Under the pieces are notes generated by a model, which was not told where the DNA came from, ran no database searches, and saw nothing but the letters and a program-made list of their open reading frames with translations. Source: Mycolicibacterium porcinum (GTDB lineage Bacteria > Actinomycetota > Actinomycetes > Mycobacteriales > Mycobacteriaceae). Taken from it: a stretch of 64,000 bases of DNA. The number at the start of each line of letters is the position of its first letter. Position 1 is the stretch's first letter. Location: contig MVIG01000008.1 of the NCBI GenBank assembly GCA_002086835.1, positions 124,001 through 188,000 of the forward strand. Direction: 5' to 3'. The position numbers and the translations under genes were made by a program. Below, piece after piece: positions 26,900 through 36,312 of this stretch.

Positions 26900-28528
26900 A
26901 TGCCCTATCATCTCGACCGCCGCACCTTCTTCGGGATCAGCGCCGCCATGCTGGGTTCTGGCCTGTTGGCGGCGTGCGGTGGTCCCGGGACCAGCACGCC
27001 GGGCGCGAACCCCACAGGACCGAGCGGAGACCCGGTTCGCGGTGGGACACTGACGTTTTCGGACACCGAAGCGGTGACCAGCTGGCAGGCACAGAAGCTC
27101 GGCACCTACAGCGCCGGCAATCTGACGTTCCACACCAACGTATTCCTGCTGTACTTCGACCCTTATCAGAAGAAGCTGCAGCCCTGGGTCGCCGAATCGT
27201 GGACCAAGAACGACGAGAACACCCGGTTCAGCTTCAAGATTCGCAAGGGCATCACGTTCAGCGATGGCACGCAGCTGACCCCGCAGATCGTCGCACAGAA
27301 CTATGAACTGTACGGCCGTGGCAACGAGAAGCTGCGGATCCCGGTGCACCCGCAGGTCTCCCGCGGATACGACCACGTCGAGGTCGACGGCGACACCGTG
27401 ACGGTCGTGCTGTCCAAACCCAACCAACAGTTCCTCGTCGACACCACGCGGCTCAACTCCCCCATCCTCGGCGCCAAGACCATCGGCCTCGAACTCGAAG
27501 AAGCCGGACGGCCCGAGAACCACGTCGGCGCCGGGCCGTTCGTGTTCAAGTCCCAGGTACCCAACCAGTCCGCAGTACTGGCACGTCGGCCCGGCTACCG
27601 GTGGGCGCCGGCCAGTTCACCGAATCAGGGCGAGGCCTACCTCGACGAGATCGTGTGGAAGGTGCTGCCCGAAAGCGGTTTGCGTACCGGGGCGCTGACC
27701 TCCAACCAGGTGGACGTGGCCCGCGGGATCCAGCCGTCGGACGAGGCCGCAATCCAGGCTGCCGGCTATCAGTTGCTGCTCTACCGGCCGCCGCTGGGCA
27801 CCTCGAACTACGCCGGACTGCGTGTCGACAACGAGTTCACCAAGGATCCACTGGTACGCCAGGCGCTGGTGCTCGGCATCGACCGTAACGGACTCAGTCG
27901 CGATGCGCTGACCCCGAGCTATCCCCCGCCGATCTCGATCCTCAACGTCAACAACGCCAACGTCGTCGACCTGGCCGGTGAGTTCACCTACAACCCGGAC
28001 AAGGCCAGGGACCTGCTGCAGCAGGCCGGCTGGAGTCAGGGCGCCGACGGGGTCCGCGCCAAGGAAGGCACGCAACTGCACCTGACCGTGCCGCAGAGCG
28101 CCCAGCAGGTCGCGCTCGGACCGGCCTGGGAGTACATCGCCCAGCAGTGGCGCAAAGAGCTCGGCATCGTGCTCGACGTCCGAAACGACCCGTCGTTCGC
28201 GGCGGCGGCCAACAACGACGTCACCGTACCCATCGTGGTGAGCCGAACCTCGATCATCTCGCTGGGCCAGAGCTTCGGCGGCGAGGGCAACACCGCGCTG
28301 CTCGGCTCCCCGCCGGAACTGACCGCGCTCTATACCCGTGAGCTGGAGGCCCGCGACGACGCGGAGTTCAAAGCCGTTCAGCTCGAACAGCAGAAGGCAC
28401 TGATCAAGGGTTCGTACGTGATCGCCTACTTCGAGGAGGCACAGACCTTCGGGGCCTCACCCAAGGTGCACGTGACGTTCCAGACCCAGACGTATCCCGA
28501 CTTCTACAACGCCTGGAAAGCCGGATGA
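26900..28528 (+). CDS. Peptide/nickel-type (DppA-like) binding lipoprotein, Tat-type signal
   Basis: 542 residues of solute-binding family 5. The N-terminus has DRRTFFGIS followed by a hydrophobic stretch and LLAACGG, so it looks like a twin-arginine lipoprotein (Cys about residue 29). GGTLTFSDTEAVTSWQAQ and WVAESWTKNDENTRFSFKIR are the expected family blocks. It heads an operon with two permeases, a fused ATPase and an LLM enzyme. A paralogue is at 34703. The ligand is unknown; a larger organosulfur or peptide-like compound would fit. Confidence 0.87.
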   Translation: MPYHLDRRTFFGISAAMLGSGLLAACGGPGTSTPGANPTGPSGDPVRGGTLTFSDTEAVTSWQAQKLGTYSAGNLTFHTNVFLLYFDPYQKKLQPWVAESWTKNDENTRFSFKIRKGITFSDGTQLTPQIVAQNYELYGRGNEKLRIPVHPQVSRGYDHVEVDGDTVTVVLSKPNQQFLVDTTRLNSPILGAKTIGLELEEAGRPENHVGAGPFVFKSQVPNQSAVLARRPGYRWAPASSPNQGEAYLDEIVWKVLPESGLRTGALTSNQVDVARGIQPSDEAAIQAAGYQLLLYRPPLGTSNYAGLRVDNEFTKDPLVRQALVLGIDRNGLSRDALTPSYPPPISILNVNNANVVDLAGEFTYNPDKARDLLQQAGWSQGADGVRAKEGTQLHLTVPQSAQQVALGPAWEYIAQQWRKELGIVLDVRNDPSFAAAANNDVTVPIVVSRTSIISLGQSFGGEGNTALLGSPPELTALYTRELEARDDAEFKAVQLEQQKALIKGSYVIAYFEEAQTFGASPKVHVTFQTQTYPDFYNAWKAG

Positions 28529-29526
28529 CGGCGGTTGCCGCGGCTCCGCGGATCCGATGGACCAGCCCGGCGTCACATCAACTTGCGCGCTACGTGGCAG
28601 GGCGTCTCACCCAGGCGGTGGTGGTGCTGTGGTTGGCGTACACCCTGACGTTCATCGCGATCACGCTGTTGCCATCCAACCCGATCGAGATGTTCGCTGC
28701 CGACGACACCGGGGTCATCGACCCGCAGACCGTCGAGCAGATGAAGCTCTACTACGGCTACGACCACAGCGTGCTTCAGCGGTACTTCATCGAGCTGGGC
28801 CACGTCGCGCGCGGTGGCCTGGGCTATTCCATGAGCACCGGTCAGACCGTCGCGCAAGCGATCGGGGACGCCGCACTGCCGACGCTGCGGCTGGCCGCGA
28901 CCGCGTTCGTGGCGGCCGTCCTCATCGCCGGCGCGATCGTGTCCACCGCAACCCTGGCGAACCGCCGGTGGTTGCGTTCCTCGGTGGTGGTTCTGCCACC
29001 GCTGTTCGCGGCCGCCCCCGTGTTCTGGGTGGGCATCGTCGTGCTCAACGTGCTGTCGTTCCGGCTGGGCTGGATCTCGGCGTTCCCCGACGGCACGCTC
29101 CTGTCGATTCTGGTCCCCTCCCTGGTGCTGGGCCTGCCGTTGTCCGCAGCGATCGCGCAGGTGTTGCTCAAGAGCGTCGACACCGTGCTGGCAAGTGATT
29201 TCATCGACGTCGTGCGCGCAAAGGGCGCGGGCAAGCACTGGGTGTTCTGGCGGCACGTGGTCCGCAACGCCGCAGGACCCGGGCTGACGGTGGCAGGCAC
29301 GGTACTGGGCACACTCGTCGGCGGCACCGTCGTCACCGAGACGGTCTTCGCGCGGGCCGGCATAGGCCGTGTGCTGCAGACCGCGGTGTCGCAACAGGAC
29401 GTCTCCCTGGTGCAGGGTTTCATCCTGATCATCGCCGGGGCCTACATTCTGGTGAACCTCGTGATCGATCTGTTGTACCCCGCCCTGGACCGGCGGATCC
29501 TGCTCACGGGCGGGCCGCGCTCATGA
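28525..29526 (+). CDS. DppB/OppB-like ABC permease
   Basis: 333 residues, six membrane segments, an N-terminal helix (YVAGRLTQAVVVLWLAYTLT) with the family-typical long extracytoplasmic loop, and the C-terminal LVNLVIDLLYPALDRRI block found in DppB/OppB proteins. The ATG overlaps the binding-protein stop by 4 bp. It forms the translocation channel with the DppC-like protein encoded next. Confidence 0.92.
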   Translation: MTAVAAAPRIRWTSPASHQLARYVAGRLTQAVVVLWLAYTLTFIAITLLPSNPIEMFAADDTGVIDPQTVEQMKLYYGYDHSVLQRYFIELGHVARGGLGYSMSTGQTVAQAIGDAALPTLRLAATAFVAAVLIAGAIVSTATLANRRWLRSSVVVLPPLFAAAPVFWVGIVVLNVLSFRLGWISAFPDGTLLSILVPSLVLGLPLSAAIAQVLLKSVDTVLASDFIDVVRAKGAGKHWVFWRHVVRNAAGPGLTVAGTVLGTLVGGTVVTETVFARAGIGRVLQTAVSQQDVSLVQGFILIIAGAYILVNLVIDLLYPALDRRILLTGGPRS

Positions 29527-30365
29527 CAGCGACCGCGCTTGTCCCGGAACAGACCCGGATCCGGCTGCACCCCAGCGATATCGCCACCACCCTGGCGATC
29601 GTGGTGCTGGTGACCGTGGTGCTGTGGACGTTCGTCCCATCGTGGTTCACCACACAAGACCCGCTGATCGGCGACGGGGCGAGCAAGTTCCTGCCACCAA
29701 GCCTCGAGCACTGGTTCGGCACCGACCGGGCCGGTCGGGACACCTTCACGCGCGTTGTGCACGGCACCCGTAACACCGTGTACGGCGCGATCATCGGGAC
29801 GTCCATCGGGCTGGTCGTCGGCACGGTCCTCGGGGTGACGGCCGGGGTGCTGCGCGGCCCGGTCGATGCGGTGGTCATGCGACTCGTCGACGTCCTGCTG
29901 GCACTGCCGGGGTTTCTGCTGGCGCTGTGCATCGTCGCGGCCTTCGGACCCGGCACGACGCACGTGGCGATCGGCGTCGGCATCGCGGCAGTGGCCCCGT
30001 TCGCACGCGTGGCCCGCGGCGAGGCGTTGCGGGTGGTTCAACTCGAATATGTGGATGCAGCCAGGGTTTCCGGAGCCACACCGGCCGCAGTGCTGTTCCG
30101 CCATGTCCTGCCGAACTCGGCCGGACCGATCGTGGCCCTGATCCCTACCGAACTGGGGTCGACGATCCTCAACATCGCCGGACTCGGATTCCTCGGTTAC
30201 GGCGCGCCACCTCCGACACCGGAATGGGGCACCTTGCTCTCCGAGGGCCGGGACTACCTTGCCAACGCCTGGTGGTTGACCACCCTGCCCGGCATCGTCG
30301 TGCTGATCGCCGTCCTCGCGGTGGCGCGCGCCGGGCGACTGCTGCAGCGGCACTTTCGGATCTAG
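29523..30365 (+). CDS. DppC/OppC-like ABC permease
   Basis: 280 residues. WFGTDRAGRDTFTRVVHGT near residue 65 and GLGFLGYGAPPPTPEWG near residue 220 are DppC/OppC hallmarks; about five or six membrane segments. The start overlaps the DppB-like stop by 4 bp. The C-terminus is short. Paralogue at 37278. Confidence 0.92.
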   Translation: MTATALVPEQTRIRLHPSDIATTLAIVVLVTVVLWTFVPSWFTTQDPLIGDGASKFLPPSLEHWFGTDRAGRDTFTRVVHGTRNTVYGAIIGTSIGLVVGTVLGVTAGVLRGPVDAVVMRLVDVLLALPGFLLALCIVAAFGPGTTHVAIGVGIAAVAPFARVARGEALRVVQLEYVDAARVSGATPAAVLFRHVLPNSAGPIVALIPTELGSTILNIAGLGFLGYGAPPPTPEWGTLLSEGRDYLANAWWLTTLPGIVVLIAVLAVARAGRLLQRHFRI

Positions 30366-30380
30366 CCAGGAGGACACCCG

Positions 30381-32054
30381 ATGACCACGACGCTTCCAGT
30401 CACCGCCCAACGCGCTGCCGATCCCGCACCACACCCGGCTCTCGAGATCCAGAACCTGACGATCACATATCGCGGGTCGGCGATTCCGGCGGTCAACGGT
30501 GTGAGCCTGACCGTGCATCCCGGCGAAGTGGTCGCGGTGATCGGTGAATCCGGCTCTGGCAAGTCGACTTTGAGCAAGGCCGCGATCGGGCTGCTGCCCG
30601 ACAGTGCCCGGATCGACAGCGGGTCGATCCGGGTCGCGGGCCACGAGCTCACCGGCCTGCGCGAACGCGACCTGGTGAAGCTGCGCGGCAAGGTGGTCGG
30701 GCTGGTCCCCCAGGACCCGGCCACGTCACTGGATCCGGTGCAACCCATCGGCCGGCAACTGACCGAGGTCTTCCGCCTGCATCCGGGCGGGCAGCGACTG
30801 TCCCGGGAAGAACTGCGCGCCAAGGCTGTCGAACTGCTGGACCTGGTCGGTATCGATCATCCCGAGCAGCGGCTTCGGCAGTATCCCCACGAGCTCTCCG
30901 GGGGTATGAAGCAACGTGTCCTGATCGCGATCGCGTTCGGGCTGCACCCCACGCTGCTGATCGCCGACGAACCCACCTCGGCTCTCGACGTCACGGTGCA
31001 GAAACAGGTGCTCGAGGTGTTCGACCGGCTCACGGGGCAGACCGGGGTGGCGGTCCTGTTCGTGACACACAACCTCGCGGTGGCCGCCGACCACGCCACC
31101 CGCGCGATCGTGATGCGCGGCGGCGAGGTCCTCGACAGCGGCACCGTCGACGATCTGGTGCTGCGGCCCGAGCACGACTACACCCGCCAACTCACCAGCA
31201 GTGCCTTCGGTCTCGGCGAGTCGGGCAGAACCGCAGCCGCCCCGACCGACGCGGAGCCGGTCGCCGAGGTGACGGGTCTGACCAAGGCCTTTCCCCACGG
31301 CCCGAACGGACACTTCAAAGCCGTCGACGACGTGAGCTTCACACTGACCTCCGACAGCACGTTCGCTCTCGTCGGTGAGTCCGGGTCGGGCAAGTCCACG
31401 ACAGCACGGCTGATCCTCGGGCTCGCCCGCCCGGACTCCGGTCACGTGTACCTCCGGGATCGGGAGGTGACCGGTCTGCGGGGGCGCGCCAAGCGCACGG
31501 TGTGGCGGGATATCCAACTGGTACAGCAGAATCCGCAGGTCGCTCTCGATCCGCGGCTCACCGTCGAGCAGATCGTCGACGAACCACTGCGATCCTTCGG
31601 GCTCGGCGACCGCGTCACCCGGCGGCACCGCGTCGCCGAGCTACTCGACCAGGTGGGACTGGCCCGTTCGTTCGCGGCCCGTAAACCACGCGAGCTTTCC
31701 GGCGGGCAGCAACAGCGCGTCGCGATCGCGCGGGCGTTGGCACCTCGGTCGCCGATCGTCGTGCTCGACGAGGCCCTGTCAGCGCTCGACGTGGTGACGC
31801 AACGCAGGATCCTCGACCTGCTCGACGAGGTGCAGCGCGAGCTGAAACTGACCTACCTGTTCATCTCCCACGACCTCGATGTGGTCCGCTCGATCTCGGA
31901 CCGGGTCGCGGTGATGCGCCGCGGCCAGATCGTCGAAACCGGCCCCACCGAAGAGATATTCACCGAGCCGAGCTCGGACTACACCCGCGCGCTGCTCGAG
32001 GCCGCCCCAGGACGACGGCTCCGCGATCAGCTGGCCGAACGGAGTGCACTGTGA
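30381..32054 (+). CDS. Fused DppD-DppF-type ABC ATPase
   Basis: 557 residues with two complete ABC ATPase domains in tandem. Domain 1 (about 15-265): Walker A GESGSGKST, signature LSGGM, Walker [13 protein letters not shown]. Domain 2 (about 285-545): GESGSGKST, LSGGQQQR, IVVLDEALSALD. It joins the two subunits that are separate in most dipeptide/oligopeptide importers. The ATG follows AGGAGG by about 7 bp. Its stop overlaps the next LLM gene's GTG (GTGA), which couples transport to catalysis. Confidence 0.93.
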   Translation: MTTTLPVTAQRAADPAPHPALEIQNLTITYRGSAIPAVNGVSLTVHPGEVVAVIGESGSGKSTLSKAAIGLLPDSARIDSGSIRVAGHELTGLRERDLVKLRGKVVGLVPQDPATSLDPVQPIGRQLTEVFRLHPGGQRLSREELRAKAVELLDLVGIDHPEQRLRQYPHELSGGMKQRVLIAIAFGLHPTLLIADEPTSALDVTVQKQVLEVFDRLTGQTGVAVLFVTHNLAVAADHATRAIVMRGGEVLDSGTVDDLVLRPEHDYTRQLTSSAFGLGESGRTAAAPTDAEPVAEVTGLTKAFPHGPNGHFKAVDDVSFTLTSDSTFALVGESGSGKSTTARLILGLARPDSGHVYLRDREVTGLRGRAKRTVWRDIQLVQQNPQVALDPRLTVEQIVDEPLRSFGLGDRVTRRHRVAELLDQVGLARSFAARKPRELSGGQQQRVAIARALAPRSPIVVLDEALSALDVVTQRRILDLLDEVQRELKLTYLFISHDLDVVRSISDRVAVMRRGQIVETGPTEEIFTEPSSDYTRALLEAAPGRRLRDQLAERSAL

Positions 32055-33433
32055 GCGCCGGCCGACGACTGTTCCTGAGCGTCGCCGTCAACAGCACCGG
32101 CTCGGCGGCGCGGTCCTGGGCCTGGCCCGGAACCACGTGGAGCCGGTTCAGTGACTGGAACCATTACCTGCGTTCGGCGCAACTGGCGCACGACGGGGTC
32201 TTCGACATCGTCTTCGTCTCCGATCATCCAGCCCTGCAACGGGACAACACCTCACGGCCGCTGCACAGCTTCGATCCGACGGTGCTGTTCACGGCCATCG
32301 CCGCCACGGTTCCCGACATCGGGTTCCTGCTCACCGCATCGTCGTCGTACAACTCTCCGTACAACCTCGCGCGTCGCCTGGCCACCCTCGATCACATCTC
32401 CGGCGGTCGGGTGATCTGGAACGTGGTGTCCAGCTTCAACCCGGACATCGCCGCGAACTTCTCGGCTGCGCCACTGCCCCCGCGGGCCGAAAGGTACCGT
32501 CGCGCCGACGAGTTCCTCGACGTCGTCAAGAAGCTGTGGCTGAGTTGGGACACCCCTGAGGGACCCGCCCCGACCGACACCGTATGGGACGAGGGGACGG
32601 CGCGCCGCGTCGACCACCACGGTGAATTCTTCGACGTGGCTGGGCCGTTGAACGTCCCCATCGGACCACAGGGCCATCCCGTGATCTCACAGGCCGGCGC
32701 GTCGGAGGCTGGTGTCGATCTGGCGGCCAAGCACGCCGACATCGTGTATGCCTCGCTGCTGCACAAGCAGGCCGCGTTCGGCTACAGGGCCCAGCTGCGC
32801 GAACGGGCAATCGTCCACGGTCGCGATCCCGACGGTATCCGGCTCATGCCTGGTCTGACCGCGATCGTCGGCGCGACACGTGAAGAGGCGTACCGCAAGC
32901 ACGAAGCACTGCATGGCTTCAGTGGTGAAGACGGACTCATCGCGGACTTCTTCAAACGCACGGCTCTGTTCGATATCACCGGCCGGCTCGACCCGGACCG
33001 CCCGCTCGACCCGACACTGTTCAGCTACACCGAAGACCAGTCGCGGCCCGTGGGTTTCGTACGGTCCTTCGCGGAACTGACTGCGGCAGAGAACATCACC
33101 CCGCGGCAGTTGGTGCGTCGCGTCGAAGGCGGGCACCGGCTGGCCATCGGCACACCACAAGAGGTCGCCGACACCATCCTCGACTGGTGGAGCGACGGCG
33201 CCGTCGACGGCTTCAACATTCACATCCCCGTCCTGCCCGACGGCATCGCCGAGTTCAACCGGGACGTCATTCCCCTGTTGCAGGCGTCGGGAGCATTTCC
33301 CCGCGCCTACGACGGATCCACCATCCGCGAGCGCCTCGGCCTACGCGACCCCAGAGCAGAGAGGGACACCGATGTCCGCAGCGTTCCAGTCCAGTCTCGC
33401 GCAGTTCCGTCGGATCTTCGATCAACTGGCTAG
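32051..33433 (+). CDS. NtaA/SnaA-type flavin-dependent monooxygenase
   Basis: 460 residues: RRLFLSVAVNSTGSAARSW, a LAHDGVFDIVFVSD segment, LDHISGGRVIWNVVSS near residue 120 and GTPQEVADTILDWW...DGFNIHIP. NtaA/SnaA branch with a variant signature (GRVIWNVVS). The GTG at 32051 overlaps the fused ATPase gene. The last 62 bp overlap the next coding region; the C-terminal 20 residues (after about ERLGLRD) look like a non-conserved tail created by this overlap. Confidence 0.85.
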   Translation: MSAGRRLFLSVAVNSTGSAARSWAWPGTTWSRFSDWNHYLRSAQLAHDGVFDIVFVSDHPALQRDNTSRPLHSFDPTVLFTAIAATVPDIGFLLTASSSYNSPYNLARRLATLDHISGGRVIWNVVSSFNPDIAANFSAAPLPPRAERYRRADEFLDVVKKLWLSWDTPEGPAPTDTVWDEGTARRVDHHGEFFDVAGPLNVPIGPQGHPVISQAGASEAGVDLAAKHADIVYASLLHKQAAFGYRAQLRERAIVHGRDPDGIRLMPGLTAIVGATREEAYRKHEALHGFSGEDGLIADFFKRTALFDITGRLDPDRPLDPTLFSYTEDQSRPVGFVRSFAELTAAENITPRQLVRRVEGGHRLAIGTPQEVADTILDWWSDGAVDGFNIHIPVLPDGIAEFNRDVIPLLQASGAFPRAYDGSTIRERLGLRDPRAERDTDVRSVPVQSRAVPSDLRSTG

Positions 33434-34607
33434 CAAGGCCGCGGCCCGCAGCCACACCGACGAGTCCGTGCACGAGGAGATCCAGGCCCTGGCGGCCGCG
33501 GGGTTCGGGCGGCTGCGGGTACCGGTCGAGCACGGCGGGTTCGGTGTCGACCTTCCGACGCTGTTCGAGTTGCTCGCCGAGGCGGGCCGGGCCGATTCCA
33601 ACGTGCCGCAGATTCTGCGTGGCCATTTCACCACGGTCGAGATTCTCCGGCAGTCCCCGTCGGCCGAACTCCGCACCCACTGGCTACGCCGCATCGCCAA
33701 CGGTGCGATCTTCGGCAATGCACAATCCGAACCGGCCGCCGCCAGCCCGGACTTCCTACCCACGACTCGGCTGCACCGGGTCGCGGGCCGCCCGGTGATC
33801 TCCGGGGTGAAGTACTACTCGACCGGAGCCCTCTACGCCGACTACATCCGCGTCGCGGCGACCGTAGACGACCCCGGCGACACCGCCAATGACGGCAAGG
33901 TCACCTTCGCGGTCGTGGCGGCCCGCGACACCGGCGTCACCCACGACGACGACTGGGACGGAATCGGCCAGCGCCTCACCGGAAGCGGCACAACACATTT
34001 CGACAGAGTTCCGGTTCAGGACAACGGTGAACTGGGCCGTTCGAAGGAGAATCTGCGCTCGATTCAGGCATTCGTGCAGCTCGTGCACCTGGCCAACCTC
34101 GCGGGCATCGCGCGCAATGTCGTCGACGACGCGGCCGAGTTGGTCAGGTCACGCGTCCGCACCAACCTGCATGCGCTGTCGGAACGCCCCACCGATGACC
34201 CCGAGGTGCTTGCCGTCCTCGGCCACCTCTACCGACACGCGCAAACCGCCGATGCGTTGCTGGCCTCGGTCGCCGCCGGCCTGGAACGCGCCAACCAGGT
34301 TGCCGCTGCCGGTCTGGATGCCGAAGAGGACTATGTGCGGAACTTCATCGACGTGTCGGCGGCACAGGTCTCGATCATCGAGGCGGTACTCGATGCCGGT
34401 GCCCGAATCTTCAACGCCGGCGGAGCATCGACCATCCGTGAGGGGACAAGCCTGGACCGCCATTGGCGGAATGCGCGAACCCTGGCCTCCCACAATCCGG
34501 TCGTCTACAAACCGAGAATCATCGGGGACTTCATTCTGAACGGGACCACCCCGAAGTCGAACTATGACCGTGAACGCGCCGCGACGACCACGAACGTCTC
34601 CGGATGA
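33372..34607 (+). CDS. Acyl-CoA dehydrogenase-fold monooxygenase, diverged DszC/SfnC type
   Basis: 411 residues: FGRLRVPVEHGGFGVDLPTLFELL, YYSTGALYADYIRV, DGIGQRLTGSGTTHFD and LDRHWRNARTLASHNPVVYK. Same family as the proteins at 12442 and 20859 but clearly more distant. The ATG at 33372 with AGAGAGGGAC upstream is inside the preceding gene's end (62-bp overlap). It ends the first peptide-importer module. A role as a flavin-dependent oxygenase paired with the LLM enzyme is inferred. Confidence 0.8.
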   Translation: MSAAFQSSLAQFRRIFDQLASKAAARSHTDESVHEEIQALAAAGFGRLRVPVEHGGFGVDLPTLFELLAEAGRADSNVPQILRGHFTTVEILRQSPSAELRTHWLRRIANGAIFGNAQSEPAAASPDFLPTTRLHRVAGRPVISGVKYYSTGALYADYIRVAATVDDPGDTANDGKVTFAVVAARDTGVTHDDDWDGIGQRLTGSGTTHFDRVPVQDNGELGRSKENLRSIQAFVQLVHLANLAGIARNVVDDAAELVRSRVRTNLHALSERPTDDPEVLAVLGHLYRHAQTADALLASVAAGLERANQVAAAGLDAEEDYVRNFIDVSAAQVSIIEAVLDAGARIFNAGGASTIREGTSLDRHWRNARTLASHNPVVYKPRIIGDFILNGTTPKSNYDRERAATTTNVSG

Positions 34608-34702
34608 GCGGCCGGCACCCGGCCCGGGTCTTCAGTCCGGCGAATTCCGTTTCTCCTCAACCCAATCGATCGTCAACGCGATTCACACAGCGAAGGAAGC
34701 CC

Positions 34703-36292
34703 ATGCGCCGAAGGTACAAACTGATAGCCGGTGCCGTGCTGGTGGCCCTGCTGGCCGGCTGCTCCTCAAACCAGCAACACGCGGCGAGTACCGGCCCCAC
34801 CGGTGAGCCCACTCCCGGCGGCACGCTCACCTTCTCCGACGTCCAGTTCGTCACCGATGCGCTGAGCACCAACTACACGACGGCGAACCTGCTGTTCCAG
34901 GTGGTCGACCGGCTTGTCTATCTCGATCCCAAGACCGGCGAGGTGCAAGGCTGGCTGGCGAGTGAGTTCTCCCGCAACGACAACGCCACGCAGTACCGAT
35001 TCACGATCCGCGACGGCGTCACGTTCAGCGACGGGACACCGCTGACGGCGGACGTGGTGAAGGCGAACTTCGACCAGCTCGGCAAGGGAGATCCGAGCAA
35101 GAAGATCCCGCCGTTCAGCGATTTCGTCGGCTACGACCACAGCGCGGTGGACGGCAACACCATCACGGTCTTCCTCAACGAGCCCAACAGCAACTTCTAC
35201 CGGGTCGCCGCCAACGGCCGGGCGGCCATCCGCGGATTGAAGACGTTGGCCCTCGACTACGACGGCCAGGCCAAGATCGAGAACGTCGTCGGCTCAGGTC
35301 CTTTCATCTACGAGTCCCAGATCCCCGACCAGGAAGTAGTCCTCAAGAAGCGCCCGGATTACGCCTGGCCACCGACGTCCTCACCCAATCAGGGCGCAGC
35401 CTACCTCGACAGGCTCGTGGTACGGGTCATCGGCGAGCCCGGTCTGCGGGCCGGTGCCGTGCAGTCCAAACAGGTAGACCTGGCCCGCGGTATCCAGCCG
35501 ACCGACGAACCGGCCCTGAATCAGGGCGGCTTCCAGGTCATCCCCGTCGCAGCACCCGTGCTGACCGCCAACATCGTCGGCTTCCGGATCAACAACGATC
35601 TGGTGAGCGACCAGCGGGTGCGCCGCGCCCTGCAGCTGGGTATCGACCGCCAAGCCGTGGTCGACACCGTGCTGTCACCCAGCTACCAAGCCGCCGATTC
35701 CGTTCTCGGACACGATGACCCGCTCTTCTCAGACGAAAGCGCCGACCTCGGCTACGACCCGGAGAAGGCACAGAGCCTGCTCGACGAGGCCGGCTGGAAA
35801 GTCGGCGACGACGGCATCCGCGAAAAGGACGGGAAGAAGCTCAACCTCACCCTCGCCGCATCCAACCAGAGTGTGGTGTTCCGGCCGGCGTTCGAGTTCA
35901 TCGAATCGGGATGGCGGAAAATCGGTGTGGCACTACAGAATCGGGCTGGTGACACGACGTTGTTCAACGCCGCCAACGCCGACGGATCGACTCCCCTGCT
36001 CGGCACCCGCACCGGATACAACAACGGCCTGGGCCTGTTGTTCGGACGCGACAACGGCAATCTGACGTTCGCCAGGAACGACGAACTCATCTCCCTGTCC
36101 AAGGAAGAACTGCGGGCGACCGATCCGGCCCAGCTCAAGGAAGCTGTCGCGCGGATTCAGAAGAAGATCATCGACGACCAGCTGGCGTTGATTCTCTGGG
36201 ACGAGGTGCAGGTGCACTCCGCCGCGCCGAACGTGCACGTCGCGTTCACCAATTACACCGAGCCGCTTTTCCAGAGCGCCTGGAAGAACTGA
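34703..36292 (+). CDS. Peptide/nickel-type (DppA-like) binding lipoprotein, second module
   Basis: 529 residues starting MRRRYKLIAGAVLVALLAGC, a Sec-type lipoprotein signal (Cys about residue 20), then GGTLTFSDVQFVTDALST and WLASEFSRNDNATQYRFTIR. I chose the ATG at 34703, preceded by GAAGGAAG; a longer in-frame extension from 34604 would bury the signal peptide. Paralogous to the protein at 26900 but with a Sec rather than a Tat signal, which hints at different folding or cofactor needs. Confidence 0.87.
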   Translation: MRRRYKLIAGAVLVALLAGCSSNQQHAASTGPTGEPTPGGTLTFSDVQFVTDALSTNYTTANLLFQVVDRLVYLDPKTGEVQGWLASEFSRNDNATQYRFTIRDGVTFSDGTPLTADVVKANFDQLGKGDPSKKIPPFSDFVGYDHSAVDGNTITVFLNEPNSNFYRVAANGRAAIRGLKTLALDYDGQAKIENVVGSGPFIYESQIPDQEVVLKKRPDYAWPPTSSPNQGAAYLDRLVVRVIGEPGLRAGAVQSKQVDLARGIQPTDEPALNQGGFQVIPVAAPVLTANIVGFRINNDLVSDQRVRRALQLGIDRQAVVDTVLSPSYQAADSVLGHDDPLFSDESADLGYDPEKAQSLLDEAGWKVGDDGIREKDGKKLNLTLAASNQSVVFRPAFEFIESGWRKIGVALQNRAGDTTLFNAANADGSTPLLGTRTGYNNGLGLLFGRDNGNLTFARNDELISLSKEELRATDPAQLKEAVARIQKKIIDDQLALILWDEVQVHSAAPNVHVAFTNYTEPLFQSAWKN

Positions 36293-36312
36293 CCGCACAG
36301 GGATACCCAGCC

